Source: Adiantum capillus-veneris
Taxonomy: Eukaryota > Streptophyta > Polypodiopsida > Polypodiales > Pteridaceae
NCBI GenBank assembly: GCA_014529385.2
Contig: CM043971.1
Location: 52,549,209 to 52,613,208, forward strand
Reading direction: 5' to 3'
DNA length: 64,000 bases
The position numbers were made by a program, and so were the translations under genes. Within the stretch, counting starts at the first letter, position 1. Each line of letters begins with the position of its first letter. The notes beneath the pieces are model-generated. The model was not told the origin of the DNA and ran no database searches. It saw only the letters and a list, made by a program, of their open reading frames with translations. This document shows, one piece after another, positions 20,268 to 31,378 of this stretch.

Positions 20268-20700
20268 CTAACTACCTTTAACATCTTCGAAGGTGGAGGG
20301 AGCTAGCAGGGGATGAGGGTAAGAAAGAGGAAGAAGAAATAGTTCCTCACTTATCATCAATCTTGTTGCTTAGCATAGCCTAATAGCATAGTAATGATGA
20401 TGAAGAAGATGGCAAGCTTAAGCATTGAAGCATGGCTCTTGGTTGGATTTTCACTTCATAGCCAAGAGTGTTGGTGTAGGCTCTCAACTTCTCAAGTTTG
20501 GAGAAGGAGATGTAGTTCTTGCACTTTCACAAAGTGAGAATGAGAGCATGTGAGTGTGTGTGTGAGAGAGAGTATACCCCCCAAAAGCACACCCCCAACT
20601 TGCTTTGGTTGACCCCTCCTTGTAGCTCATCATTGCATTGGATTGGACCCTTGCAAGCCTAGCCAATCACATGCATAGTGCAAATCAAATCAAGCAACCA
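20268..20700 (-). mobile_element. Diverged fragment of the Gypsy LTR family
   Basis: Read on the minus strand this matches the middle of the 29089-30964 LTR. Shared landmarks include GATTGGCTAGG, GGGGTCAACC, the AGTTGAGAGCCTACACCAAC block, CTTCAATGCTTAAGC and the CTAGC...CACCTTCGAAG end. It is much more diverged than the two LTRs of the complete element, so it is an older partial copy. Confidence 0.7.
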
Positions 20701-20835
20701 TGGTAGCATTTGGACAAGTATCCCCCTTCCCCCTTTGAGAGAGAGGGCTTGAAAAATGCAGGTTTCAATTTTAGTTTTTCAGTTTTCAGTCTTTTACATG
20801 GACATTGTATCAGATTCACCATTTGTAAACTCTTT

Positions 20836-20928
20836 TGTCTCATAGGTCACTTTGGCCTTTTGAAGACGTTAATATATCATTTCATTTTTTTTTCTCTCTA
20901 TGTCTCTCTCTCGTTAATATATCATTTC

Positions 20929-20962
<34 letters not shown>
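20836..20962 (+). mobile_element. Short interspersed element with CT tail, copy 3
   Basis: TGTCTCATAGGTCACTTTGG, CCTTTTGAAGACG and AATATATCATTTCAT lead into two CT runs, with the ATATATCATTTCATTT piece itself duplicated. Confidence 0.5.
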
Positions 20963-20964
<2 letters not shown>

Positions 20965-21039
20965 CAAACATCACCACCACACCAGCAACCTCTTTGTTAT
21001 CCTTCTTTGAGTCACTATCACTACTTTCCTCTTTGTCTT

Positions 21040-21319
21040 TGCCTTTGGATTGTAATCCAGCATCCTTTGACACAAGAACATGTTGCATCATGCAAGCCCA
21101 CATTGGGTAATTGTCCCCGTCCAATTTATCCTCAACAACAAAAATCTTGGAGATAGGGTTGCAAGGAAACACACACAACTTAGAGAAGATGAAGAAGTTC
21201 AAGGCACACAAAGAGAGAGTAGAGTGAACCCAGTACTTGAGCGTGCGTTGTTGCGTCTTAGTCCAGTAGAAGTCATCAAAAATTTGAGCAGAGTGGTCCA
21301 TTTCTAGAGGCAGCTGCAA
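21040..21319 (-). pseudogene. Ty1/Copia gag N-terminal fragment
   Basis: The minus-strand frame contains KLDGDNYPMWACMMQHVLVS, the conserved 'L.G.NY..W...M...L' start of Copia gag proteins, followed by an acidic Lys/Ser-rich tail. Only the first part is present and no other Copia domains adjoin it, so this is a solitary remnant. Confidence 0.6.
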
Positions 21320-21489
21320 GGTATCTAGACATTTGTATTGGGGCTAGTGTCTTGCAGATAGGATAGTTACGATAGATCCATTATGTTGTCATCACGAATG
21401 GAGATATGATGACCAGTATTCATGTCCTCGCACCTCATATTTACATTTTGCTGCTCTGCAGGTAGTCACTAAAACAAGCTTCATTCTCT

Positions 21490-21972
21490 TTAGATTAGGT
21501 GACATTTGCAAGCATTCCCTCCATCTACAAACAATGCCTGACGAAGCAGCCTGCGGGCCATTTTTGTTGTGTATGAGGTTGAGAACAACCCCTCTTTTTC
21601 ATAGGTCATGCAGTAGAGGCGTTCTAATACTGCCGCCGCACGTCCCTCATGATCATTAACATCAATTTTTTTGGTTGTTCGTCTATAGGCTGCAGTACTA
21701 TGTCGCTTGAAGATGCTGTTGTAGTAGGTAGCTAGGAGCTGCTCGGCTATGGTAGCTGGATTGATTGCATGATGGATACCTAAATTCTTAGCCCCTTTGT
21801 GAAAAGCGTCCGCAAAGGCTTCTTGGAAATCCTTGGGGAGAAGGCGACGATAGACTAGTGCTATGTCATCGAGGCGCCGGCCATGATCAGCAATTTGCAT
21901 ACGATACTTCTTGTGCATGTCGAATAGGTCGTCCAGAAAGATGATTGGGGCTTGCTCTACGTCAGTGCCCAA
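21490..21972 (-). pseudogene. Cullin-like exon or gene fragment
   Basis: An acceptor (TTTCCTCGATGCAG) at 21973 opens a frame of about 160 codons. It contains DDLFDMHKKYRMQIADHGRR, then NPATIAEQLLATYYNSIFKR, and AAVLERLYCMTYEKEGLFST ending with TKMARRLLRQ. The order resembles the end of the cullin repeats and the start of the cullin-homology domain ('l..ly.yi.dKD.F...Y...LarRLL'). Cullins are scaffolds of ubiquitin ligases. No Rbx-binding or neddylation segment follows, and a TAG closes the frame at 21490. No adjacent cullin exons were found, so it is probably a fragment. The similarity was judged by eye. Confidence 0.45.
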
Positions 21973-22079
21973 CTGCATCGAGGAAAATTGAATTATCCAG
22001 AATTGCAGAGGCTTTCTTGCGGAGGCTTCACAGTACTGGAGAAGGAGCATATGTGCATGTATACACATTGTAGATTGAA

Positions 22080-23673
22080 GCCATCTATAGGAGACGAGGT
22101 TGCATGAATGAATGCAGGTGATGCCTGCCCTCTTTTACCTTGTATCTCAACTTCCAAAGTGACAAAGCTAGGTCTTTTACCATAAAATTAGGTAGAGCTC
22201 CCCTTGGCTGACCCACCCAAGCTATTTGACCTGTGTGAAGGTGAAAATTTTGCTTCAAGCATGGTTCAGGAAGATGTTGATAGCATTGTCTAGGATTGTC
22301 TAGATTTGCATGAAAACCAACCCAAGATGGTCTTATTGATTTAGCATGGTGTTACTGCTCTTGTAACATGTATCTGGAGGGTGCACTGAATGAATGGTGT
22401 ATATACTTATAGTGCTAGTTTAATTTGTGTAGGAGGGTCACATGTTTCCCTTGTTCTCAAAGTTACATTTTGCTGGTTGTGAAATGTCTAAGCATGGCTA
22501 CAATTCGGTCTTTCAAGCCTAAAATTATCCTTGTGTAGCTAATGTTGTAAAAAGAGAAGATTCTTTTATGACTTTTAGGAGGTCTCAAGTTAGCTCTTTT
22601 TCAGATGTGGTTATCATGGAATGCAAAATCACCATTAATCATTGTTATACATTGTTGCACAGGGTGTATGGGGCATTGCCCTTGCTTCTCTAGTAAGTTA
22701 TGAATGTTTATGTTACAATTAGCGGAGTTGAAAATTGAGGGTGAAAACTAGCTTGACACAAGCAAGATTACATCTGCCTTGAGATTTTACTTCATACTGC
22801 TGGCCTCATATTTTACTTCAAATCAATAAAATAAATCCCATAATATTTTGTTGTATAATGTGTTGATAGAAAGTCATGTAATAAATTTGATGCTTTGCCA
22901 ATCTCGTTCTCTAGCTAATGTCGTGCAACCTTGATTTGGTCTCTTGTGTAGTAGCTTTTGATCAAACATTAAACCATTGCTGCAGTCCATCTATAAACAA
23001 CTGAAGTAAGTTTTAATCATTTGAAAAGAATGCAAGACTTACTAGCATTGTCTTGATTGTTTTCAAACTTGGGTTTAAATGATTCAACTCCCAAAATCGA
23101 ATCTTGGTTGTACAAGGAATTGAAGTTGTTTTGAGAGTAGTGGCAACAGACTTGGTTGTTTTCGCTTAAGAGTGTGGTCGATGTGTTATTTGGATTTGTG
23201 TTCACCTAAATATCCACCTTTCACGTTCGCTTTCCTCCATTGTGTACGGCTTGTCCATGTTGTTATTCAAAGCCTCTATAGTCGCCACCATTTTGATCAG
23301 CATCCCTATACATTGACTACCTGAGCTATAGTCTTAACCTTGATGAAACTACCATTCACCAATTTTTGCCCCTTCAGTTTGCTAGTCCTACCGGTGCTAG
23401 TGGTCTTCTAGAGCCCTCAATGTCATCAAGTGCATGTGTGTTGTTTGCCTCCATGGCCTCGAGCTGGTGTCTTTAGTATTAGAAACCATTAAAAAAATCT
23501 TTGTAAATTGAATTTTAAAAGGAACTAACAAATAGTTTTAAGAAACGCCTATATAGGAGAGGATATTACGCAAGTAAGAATAATTTGACTAAAATGATTA
23601 AAGTTGGTTCTTTGGATTTTTATCACGAGAAGGTAAATCTTCACAATTACCAATTACTTGGTGTGGCAATGAA
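22080..23673. other. Non-coding stretch
   Basis: No convincing gene, RNA or element boundary. Only short chance ORFs. Confidence 0.6.
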
Positions 23674-24122
23674 TTAGTTTATAATAGCATGAATTGGTGT
23701 GGTAATAGTATCTTTAAACACTTTGTGCATAACCATATGCGTGCATGTGCCATGAGAAAGCTCCATGCTCCATGCAAAATCCTTGCCATTCTGTTTGATG
23801 CATGTATTGTAATGCTCAAGAGTATAGTTCACTCGCTCAGCGTACAACTTATCCCAGCGAATCGTAAAACTGTCCATGTCCAATGGATTTGTCATTTCTT
23901 TGTTTTCATCAACAAAACTATCTTCTATAAAGACACACTTTAGATTGTCTTTAGAAAACGCATCAAGTATTTCTTTGCTTTGGCTAACATATCCTTTCTG
24001 TGAGTCTTGCAGCTTTGATAATAAGATATCTTGTGTCAAGAATGTTTCCTTCCATGCTTGGATCATGCCACATGTGCTTGATAATGTGATTTGCTTCAAA
24101 TTCCAGCCCCAAATTTTGCTCA
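23674..24122 (-). pseudogene. Second channel-like copy: exon C with longer open frame
   Basis: After the acceptor ATTCATGTAG the frame SKIWGWNLKQITLSSTCGMI stays open for about 150 codons, through KLQDSQKGYVSQSKE and DNLKCVFIEDSFVDENKEMT to HKVFKDTIT. It corresponds to the broken exon C of copy 1 and contains the 14 nt missing there. Only the first part resembles a channel ectodomain. The later part has no recognised domain and may be intronic. This copy has no M1-M3 exon and no exon A. Confidence 0.45.
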
Positions 24123-24163
24123 CTACATGAATAGCAACGTACATTAAAAATATAGCACCAGCA

Positions 24164-24195
<32 letters not shown>

Positions 24196-24230
24196 AATCC
24201 ATTCATACTTCATTCATGTGTAAGTATTTA

Positions 24231-24509
24231 CACAAGAAGATTTAGAATTTTGCGCGTATAGGAAAACGGAGTCCTTTCCAATGTTTTTCATACAATGAAT
24301 AACATCATGAGCTTCTGCTCAAGAGGCACCACATACCTAGCTAGGTAAATTGGGGTCAAGGGACTACCGATCCCCCCCACCAGGCCGATGCTCCCCTACC
24401 CCCAATCGTACCTAGCTAGGTCTACAATGCCTCCTTCACAGAAGCTCATGATGTTGAGGTAAGTCACAATGTGCGAATTATTGTGAGAATTTGTTCAAAA
24501 CTTCTTGTG
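24231..24509. mobile_element. MITE family A copy 4
   Basis: Same position in intron B-C of the duplicate as 11060-11320 in copy 1, same ends (CACAAGAAGATTTAG and CTTCTTGTG). Confidence 0.75.
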
Positions 24510-24700
24510 AATTACTATGTTTCAACTTGCTGCCCTGTGACTTATGTTACTTCTTTGTAGTTTGTATGCTCATAGGATCAAACCTTAAACCTTGTTCCAA
24601 TTAGTAGGCATTTTAGATTACTCACATTAAAGTCATCCTTACTGTGCACATTGATTCCCTTTGGAAAAAACAAGAGGCACATATTAACACTAATACTTAC

Positions 24701-24998
24701 TTGGGGAGAGCTCTAGAACGTTGACGCCTTTTCCAACCTTCTGATTCTGGAAATACCATGCACCATAGTTACTTGGGGAGAGCTCTGCATCGTCTCCAAC
24801 CTTTTGTTTCAATAAGCCTTTTGTAAGTTGAAGCCATGTCCTGCTGGAATAAGGGTTAAGGACATCGATGGTAAGACTCTGAACATCAAATGGAAAGTAG
24901 CTCAAGTCCATGTCACTTGCACATGTAGCATCCACATTGAGGTACCACAGTCTTCTCCAGAAGCATTGAGAATCATTCTCGTTAGCGGATTCTATGCA
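24701..24998 (-). pseudogene. Second channel-like copy: 3' part of exon B
   Basis: Encodes CFWRRLWYLNVDATCASDMD and LSYFPFDVQSLTIDVLNPYS, near-identical to exon B of copy 1, with the same donor CCCCAA|GTAAGTA. Its 5' part has been separated by the 24999-26975 insertion. Confidence 0.75.
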
Positions 24999-26975
24999 GT
25001 CCTAAAAATGGCAGGGCATCCTTACCCAACCTAGGGAAGGGAAATTTTCAAGAGTGCCCGTCCCATGGGAAGGGTTGTTTGGCATTTCGACTTTCAAAAT
25101 GAAGGGAAAAATTTTCCTTGCCCTTCCGATCAAATCTCTACCAAAATCCAGTTTTTTCGTATGTGTTTTTGAACACTTGTAACTTGTAAAGAAAATTCTA
25201 AAATAACATGAGAAAGGGTGCACTTTAAAAACATGGCGTAGCTGTACCACAAATCATTTTCTACAAGATACACAATGAGCAAGATAAGTAGTAAGTTGTA
25301 AATGGAACATGCAAATACTTGGAACTTGAAATGTCTTGCAATGCAGCTGCGTGACGACATCATATATCTTGATTTTTGTTGGGATGTGCCCTTTGGTAGA
25401 ATTGTGACCATGAAGAGTCTCCTCACGAGTTACAGACCTTCCATTGTTGAGCTCTTAAAGTTACTGCTATCACTATTCTCTCTGTGAAGCTAGGAGAGAC
25501 ATCTCTTCAAACTTCCAGCTTCCAAGTTCCCTCTAAGTCGTTCTCGTCCTCTAAGAATCACCAATGGCAAAAAATAAGATCCTTATAATATCATATAACA
25601 ACATAAATTGTAGCATCCTAATCGTCAGACATGGTGCCATCCTAAACATGATGAAGTGATAAGTACGGTTCATATAAATAGGCTTTGGGAGCATGCCTAG
25701 CAAACCAGGAGGCCAGCATTATGTGAATCATGATTTGTGAAGGAGCCTTGAGGCTGAAGGACCTTTGCAATCGTAGACTCTGGAGTCGTCTGGACTCACA
25801 ACCTAGAGGTTTCCCAAGGGGCTGTCGAGGGGAGCTTGCAGCTCATGGATAATGGGGAGAGTGCTAGGCAATTCTGGAATCTGGAGCTTGTAGTTGATCG
25901 TGAGTCTGAGCCCTTGTAAGATCAATCAATATCTGAGAACAACGTTAAAAGATTTTGCATAGAAAATCAAATTGGGGAGCATCAAGAGTGCTTATTATTT
26001 ACTCTCTCCGTAATTTCCTTCAATAAGGCATTATTTAGCCATGCTTTGAGTTAATCTCGAGTGTAGTTACCTTCTCTGTTTTTCCAACCCACTAGCCTTG
26101 ATTACATAGCATCCCTCAAACCTCCTCATCTCAATTGGAACTTCGATATAGAAGCTTTGTATCAGCAGTTGGTGGATGAGATAGAGTACGAGTGACGAGA
26201 CTTGTCACTCAAGCCTGATGCCTTCATTAGAAAACTTGCGAGCGATTGAACGTTCAACTCTCAAGTTCAAACTTTGAACTTTAATCTTTGCACTTTCTTT
26301 CCTCTACAATCTGCCCAACACGTTAAAATTCCCTATATTAAAAAGCATACTTGAAATTCCCTATATTAAAAAGTATACCTTAACTTTTTTTAAGGTGCAT
26401 GGCAATGCATGCTTGAATAGCCTTCAAAATCAAATTCTAAACTCAGCAGTTGGTGGATGAGAGAGACGAGTGACGAGACTCGTCACTCAAGCATGATGCC
26501 TTCATTAGAAAACTCGCGAGCGATTGAATGTTCAACTCTCAAGTTCAAACTTTGAACTTCAATCTTTGCACTTTCTTTCCTCTACAGTCTGCCCAACACG
26601 TTAAAATTCCCTATATTAAAAAGCATACTTGAAATTCCCTATATTAAAAAGTATACCTTAACTTTTTTAAAGGTGCATGGCAATGCATGCTTGAACAGCC
26701 TTCAAAATCAAGTTCTATACTCATTAGTCACTCTCAAATTCCATAGAACATCCTCTAGGTACAAGTCCAAAAGTCCCAATGCCAAGCATTGACATGATTA
26801 ATCTCCGCAGGGCATTTTGAAAGGTTGCCCTTCCCTAGGAAGCCCTTGCAAAAATATGCCCTTCCTCGGGGCAGGGGTGGTCAAACAACCTGTCCTTCCT
26901 TAAGAAGGGCTATTATAAATTTGCTCGGCGTGTGCAAGGCTAGCAGCGAAGGAAGGGTTTCAATTTTCGGCTTGC
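24999..26975. mobile_element. 1.98 kb insertion in exon B of the second channel copy
   Basis: Comparison with the uninterrupted exon of copy 1 defines the insertion. It is flanked by a 9-bp direct repeat TTCTATGCA (24990-24998 and 26976-26984). Near the ends, CTAGGGAAGGG occurs in opposite orientations, but no clean terminal inverted repeat is visible. A 9-bp duplication would suit a Mutator-like element. It contains no transposase ORF. A 280-bp segment is tandemly duplicated at 26165-26447 and 26448-26728 (CAGTTGGTGGATGAGA start). Confidence 0.65.
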
Positions 26976-27129
26976 TTCTATGCATTTGTCGAGTGACAAA
27001 AAATCTCCCATGGAATTGTATATGCATTGTCGCAACATCACAACGAAACTTGCACTTGCCATCCACATCCATTTCAGTTGAACCTTGATCCAAGTAATCA
27101 TACCAGTGAAAGATCATTTGAATTTCGGC
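26976..27129 (-). pseudogene. Second channel-like copy: 5' part of exon B
   Basis: Encodes AEIQMIFHWYDYLDQGSTEM and DVDGKCKFRCD as in copy 1. It then has two internal deletions relative to copy 1 (losing the loop A region) before the insertion junction. This confirms that the second copy cannot encode an intact ectodomain. Confidence 0.75.
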
Positions 27130-27136
27130 CTACAAT

Positions 27137-27364
27137 CACAAGAAGTTTTGGACAAATCCTCACAATAATTCCGACATTGTGACTTGTAGCTTCTGTGAGG
27201 GAGGCACCACATACCTAGCTAGTTACACCAAGGTCGGTGGTCCCCTACCCCCAATCGTACCTAGCTAGGTATGCGGTGGCTCTTGAACAAAACCTCATGA
27301 TGTTATGCATTGTATTAAAAAAACTCCGTTTTCCTACATGAGAAAAATTATAAATCTTCTTGTG
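27137..27364. mobile_element. MITE family A copy 5
   Basis: CACAAGAAGTTTTGGAC to CTTCTTGTG, flanked on both sides by AAT (27134-27136 and 27365-27367), a possible 3-bp target duplication. Same intron position as copy 3. Confidence 0.75.
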
Positions 27365-27435
27365 AATACAAGGGATGCATTTGAATACTTAGTTTAAGTG
27401 CATCAAGATTATACACACACACACACACACACTTT

Positions 27436-29088
27436 GTTTTTTAGTAAATCAATTTGATTTGTCTGTCTGTGGGAAACCTCACAGAGAGGAAAACGCACCA
27501 AAAATATGTACAAGAAAAGGAACACAAAAGTGTTCGGCTATACAAAATAGCTAAAAGCATTCATAAGAAAGCTGATGTATCTCTGCCGTGATATCACCAA
27601 CTTCCAAAGCGAACCGCAAAGACTGCCTAAGGGAAAGCTTGAAGAAAGGCAGGGGATCTGTATGAATGCGATGGAACAGATTTCCATTATGCTGTTGCCA
27701 CAAGCTCCAGTACGCCCAAAACCTGACCCACATGAAGAAGATTGCAAAGCATTGCAACGCCGGTGAGAAGATACCAAAAACCCAAAATCGCTTATGGAAG
27801 ACCGTGGTGGGAAACCGTAGCCGCATACACGTAGATACTCGACGAAGGAAATCTCGAGTAACACAGCAATCCCACTAGAGTTGACAAACATCCTCCTCGG
27901 AAGATAGGCAACGGACACATGATGAAGGGTGGATATGGCGCATCCTAAAAAACGTACCCACAGGAAGCACACCAAGTAAACACCGCTAAAGAAACAAATG
28001 CTCCTTCAATGGAAAATGTCTTTTCCATAATGCAGATATAAGCCTTTGCCATTTATGCATGTGCCAAATAGCATTGCAATGATCAACAAGCCATGGATGA
28101 GGCAAAATAAGAGCATATGCCCGGCTGGCAGAAATAATTTGAAAAAGAATTTCCCCAAGCTTATAGTCAGACATGCGATTACCATCAGCCAAAGGTGAAA
28201 CGGGCAAAAAACCTATGAACATTTGTTGTAATTCTCTCCAAAACTGGCGATAATGCATGCCCAATCCAAAGCGGCGAGCAGCAAATGGAAACTCGAAAGT
28301 GAAACCAGCTGCATCCACCACATCCTTAACCACTCGAATGCCACGGTAGGAGAGGAAATACGCTTGTCGAGGCAAGCGGTCGACCAAAGTAAGAGAAAAG
28401 GCCCGGCTCCAATGAAGGCTCTCCGTGTGAAGTGAATTTCCTTCCCTCCGAGAATTCCATGATAGATGAATCGTAACATGTTTCCATGCAGAAAGCAAGG
28501 TGGAAGAAAGTGGGCATCCAGGAACATGACCATCCATCTTACCAAATACTGCTTCCCCAATGGATGATTGCCAGTGACCAAATGAGGATGTAACCACATG
28601 CTGACTCAAGTGTGCAAACATAAGAGTCCAAGGGTGAGATTGTTGTCTAAGTGTAGGCAAAAGCATAGCCTTCCTAGTAAGGACATACCTATGCAGGTCC
28701 AAAATATTCAGGCCACCAAAGCGCTTTGGTGTACAAAGTTTTTCCATTGACATCAGACGCATACCTTTTTTGTGGGCATGCGTTCTCCACAAATGAGACA
28801 AAATGGCCGACATGAGAGAATCAAGACAATGGCAAGGCCAATGCAACAATGGCAAAAATAATTGAACATATGCCATGAGGATACTCTGAACAATCCGCAG
28901 GTGAACATGCAGTGGCCAAGTAGAAAGCTTCCAGTAATGCAATTTAACATTCAAGCGATTTATAACCCAATCCACTTTCTGTGTGTGAGTAACATTCCAT
29001 CCAATTGGATAACCCAAATGCCTGGTGATTACATTCGGAAGAACTATCTCTCCTTGGCCACAACAGAGCATGCCAATCATAAGAACGA
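27436..29088 (-). mobile_element. LINE, 3' half (RT thumb region and zinc-binding domain)
   Basis: A minus-strand frame open from 29088 to 27986 reads HLGYPIGWNVT, WVINRLNVKLHYWKLSTW, LMSAILSHLWRTHAHKKGMR and CTPKRFGGLNILDLHRY. These are the standard post-YxDD blocks of plant L1-like LINE reverse transcriptases. Across a stop, FPLKEHLFL, GVLPVGTFFRMR and CVRCLSSEED match the RT-associated zinc-binding domain (zf-RVT). The catalytic RT core is missing because the Gypsy element begins at 29089. The missing upstream pieces are found at 37453-37674 (inverted) and 42969-43345. The junction with the second channel copy is an AC/poly-T boundary near 27433. Confidence 0.8.
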
Positions 29089-29656
29089 TGTCATAAAAAT
29101 CAATATCTAACCAACCCAAATGATTTTCTCATATTAAACTGATCACTTAATGTGGGAGAATACACGGGAACAAGGGTTAAGATATAGACATGTGCTTATA
29201 GATCTATCTCAACACGGGGCCAATGGTAAAGGGGCCCAAATGAGAGATGGTCTATCAAAGAGCAAGGTTAACCAATGGAGCATAAGACCTTAGGGTTAGC
29301 TTCATTGAAGACCTCCAATAATGTGTGTAAAAGTCCTTAGACCTTAGGTAAACTAGGGCTGAGCTTGAGGCGGGAACCCGACCCAGCTCGAGGTGCTTGT
29401 CATGCTTGATGACTAAGGTGCTTGAGGTGCTTGATGATTGAGATGCTTGAGGTGCTTGACATGCTTGAGATGCTAGGGCTGTATTTGCGGCGAGAACCCA
29501 ATCCAAGCTTAAAGTGCTTAAGGGCCAAGCTTGTGGTGGGAACTGGGCCTATGCATGATGGGTTGAGGTGTCAAAAAGTCAAATATTCAATCCCTACAAG
29601 GAGGGGGCGAGCGCTACATGAGGGGGGATGGCCCTACATGAGGGGGTATGATAGAG

Positions 29657-29699
<43 letters not shown>

Positions 29700-30778
29700 G
29701 GCATGCATGGTACAAAGATAGCTAAAGGGACACTTGTCAAGTTCCTCCTCATGTTGCCCTCATGGTGTGCCTGAAGCCTATTGGTTGGTCACCCAAGGGG
29801 TCCAATGATAATTTAGGAGATTTAATTAATTGATTTTGCATTTATCAAGTCCTCTCTCTCAAAGGGAAAGGGGGGACACTTGTCCTAAGGCTACCCTTGA
29901 TGCTTGTAATGCCTCTTGCTTGTGATTGGCTAGGCCTGGAGGGGTCCGATGAGCTTCAAGCATGAGTTACAAGGGGGGGTCAACCCAAGAAAGCTAGGGG
30001 GTTGCTTAGGGGGTATACTCACCCACACACACTCACAAAAACTCTCATTGTGTGCTAGGCAAGGTGAAAGAGGTCCATCTCCTTCTCCAAGCTCCTTGAG
30101 AAGTTGAGAGCCTACACCAACACTCTTGGCTATGGAATGCAAATCCAACCAAGAGCTATGCTTCAATGCTTAAGCTTTCCATATTCTCCATATTCATTAC
30201 TATGCTATTATGTATGCTAAGCAAGAAGAGTGATGATAAGTGAGGAATTATTTCTTTCTCCTATGGAATACTTCTTCTTCCTCTTCCCTACCCTCATTCC
30301 CTGCTAGCTCTCTCCACCTTCGAAGGTGTTTGAGGTCTTGGGACTGAGGCTTGGGATAGTTAATGCTTTCTACAAAGTGCATGTTATTCTTATTGCAAGA
30401 AGGCTAATGGTTTATTGCAAGTAGGTTAGCTAATTAATGCAAGTAGATTAATTGTATTGCAAGGTAGAGTAATTGTTGCTTTAGGCACAAGTTGATGCAT
30501 AAAAGTATACATCTTCATGCACTCAAATGATTTAGGGAACACAAAGACTAATGATGTTCACAAGTTCTTGATTGTTTTCAAGCTAAGATTGATTGTTGAT
30601 ATTATGCAAAAGCTTGATGTATGAAGCTTCCATCTCCATACTACCGAAGAGGTCTCAAGGAACACAAAGATGGTATTGTACCAAGTCTCTCTTAATGAGA
30701 GAATTTATAATACAAATGCCTTTTGGAGGGGGGACCGGCTCCACATAAATCTGGTCCTCAATTGTTGTCATGTTCTCT

Positions 30779-30819
<41 letters not shown>

Positions 30820-30964
30820 AAAAAGTATTACTCATGCCTAGTTAATTAATTGTTATGATTAAGTTGCTACTACCAATTAAGTTCACCCTCTATGCTCTCA
30901 AAGTTGCTCACTCTAATTCTCTTAATTCCGCTATTCTCTAAATTCATAGGCCATTTCCATTACA
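29089..30964 (+). repeat. Ty3/Gypsy element: 5' LTR
   Basis: A 1876-bp LTR beginning TGTCATAAAAAT and ending CCATTTCCATTACA. It matches 35507-37410 almost throughout. It contains an (AC)n tract of 40 bp (29659-29698) and a (CT)n tract of 36 bp (30781-30817). The adjacent 5 bp on the left (29084-29088, AACGA) would be the target duplication, but the partner cannot be checked because the other LTR is truncated. Confidence 0.85.
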
Positions 30965-30965
30965 T

Positions 30966-30977
30966 TGGTATCAGAGC
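30966..30977 (+). promoter_or_regulatory. Primer-binding site (initiator Met tRNA)
   Basis: TGGTATCAGAGC, complementary to the 3' end of plant initiator tRNA-Met, lies one base after the LTR. Confidence 0.85.
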
Positions 30978-31378
30978 ATTTGGTTTATCTTTTCTTGCTT
31001 AAGAATAGAGGTCCTTAAGTAGCCTATAAATGGTTGATGTTGTTAATTTTATTAGGGTAAGTGGAATTGGGATCTATTATCGGTTTTGTTGAGCCCACTA
31101 TGTGGGAGATGGTGCACACCTCGGGAGCTTTGGACTTAATAATGGAGTCTTTTTAGACTTTCCTACGGCTTTACCATTATTGAGCCATAAGAAGTCCGAA
31201 AGGAGCTAGCCCTCGACAAATCTGCTATGTTAGACCTACTCTTCTACTCTCTATAATTAACCACTTCGAGCCGTGGGTGTAGATACTTAAGAGCCGATTT
31301 TCAAAGGCTAAGAGGAGTGGCAACTAAGGTTTTGAATTGCCAAAGCATACATTAGCTACATACATAAAGTTTGTTAAC

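Noticed and set aside
27538-27975. Minus-strand 145-codon ORF as a separate gene
   Set aside because: It overlaps the LINE zinc-binding region in another frame and has no domain, so it is a shadow of the LINE.
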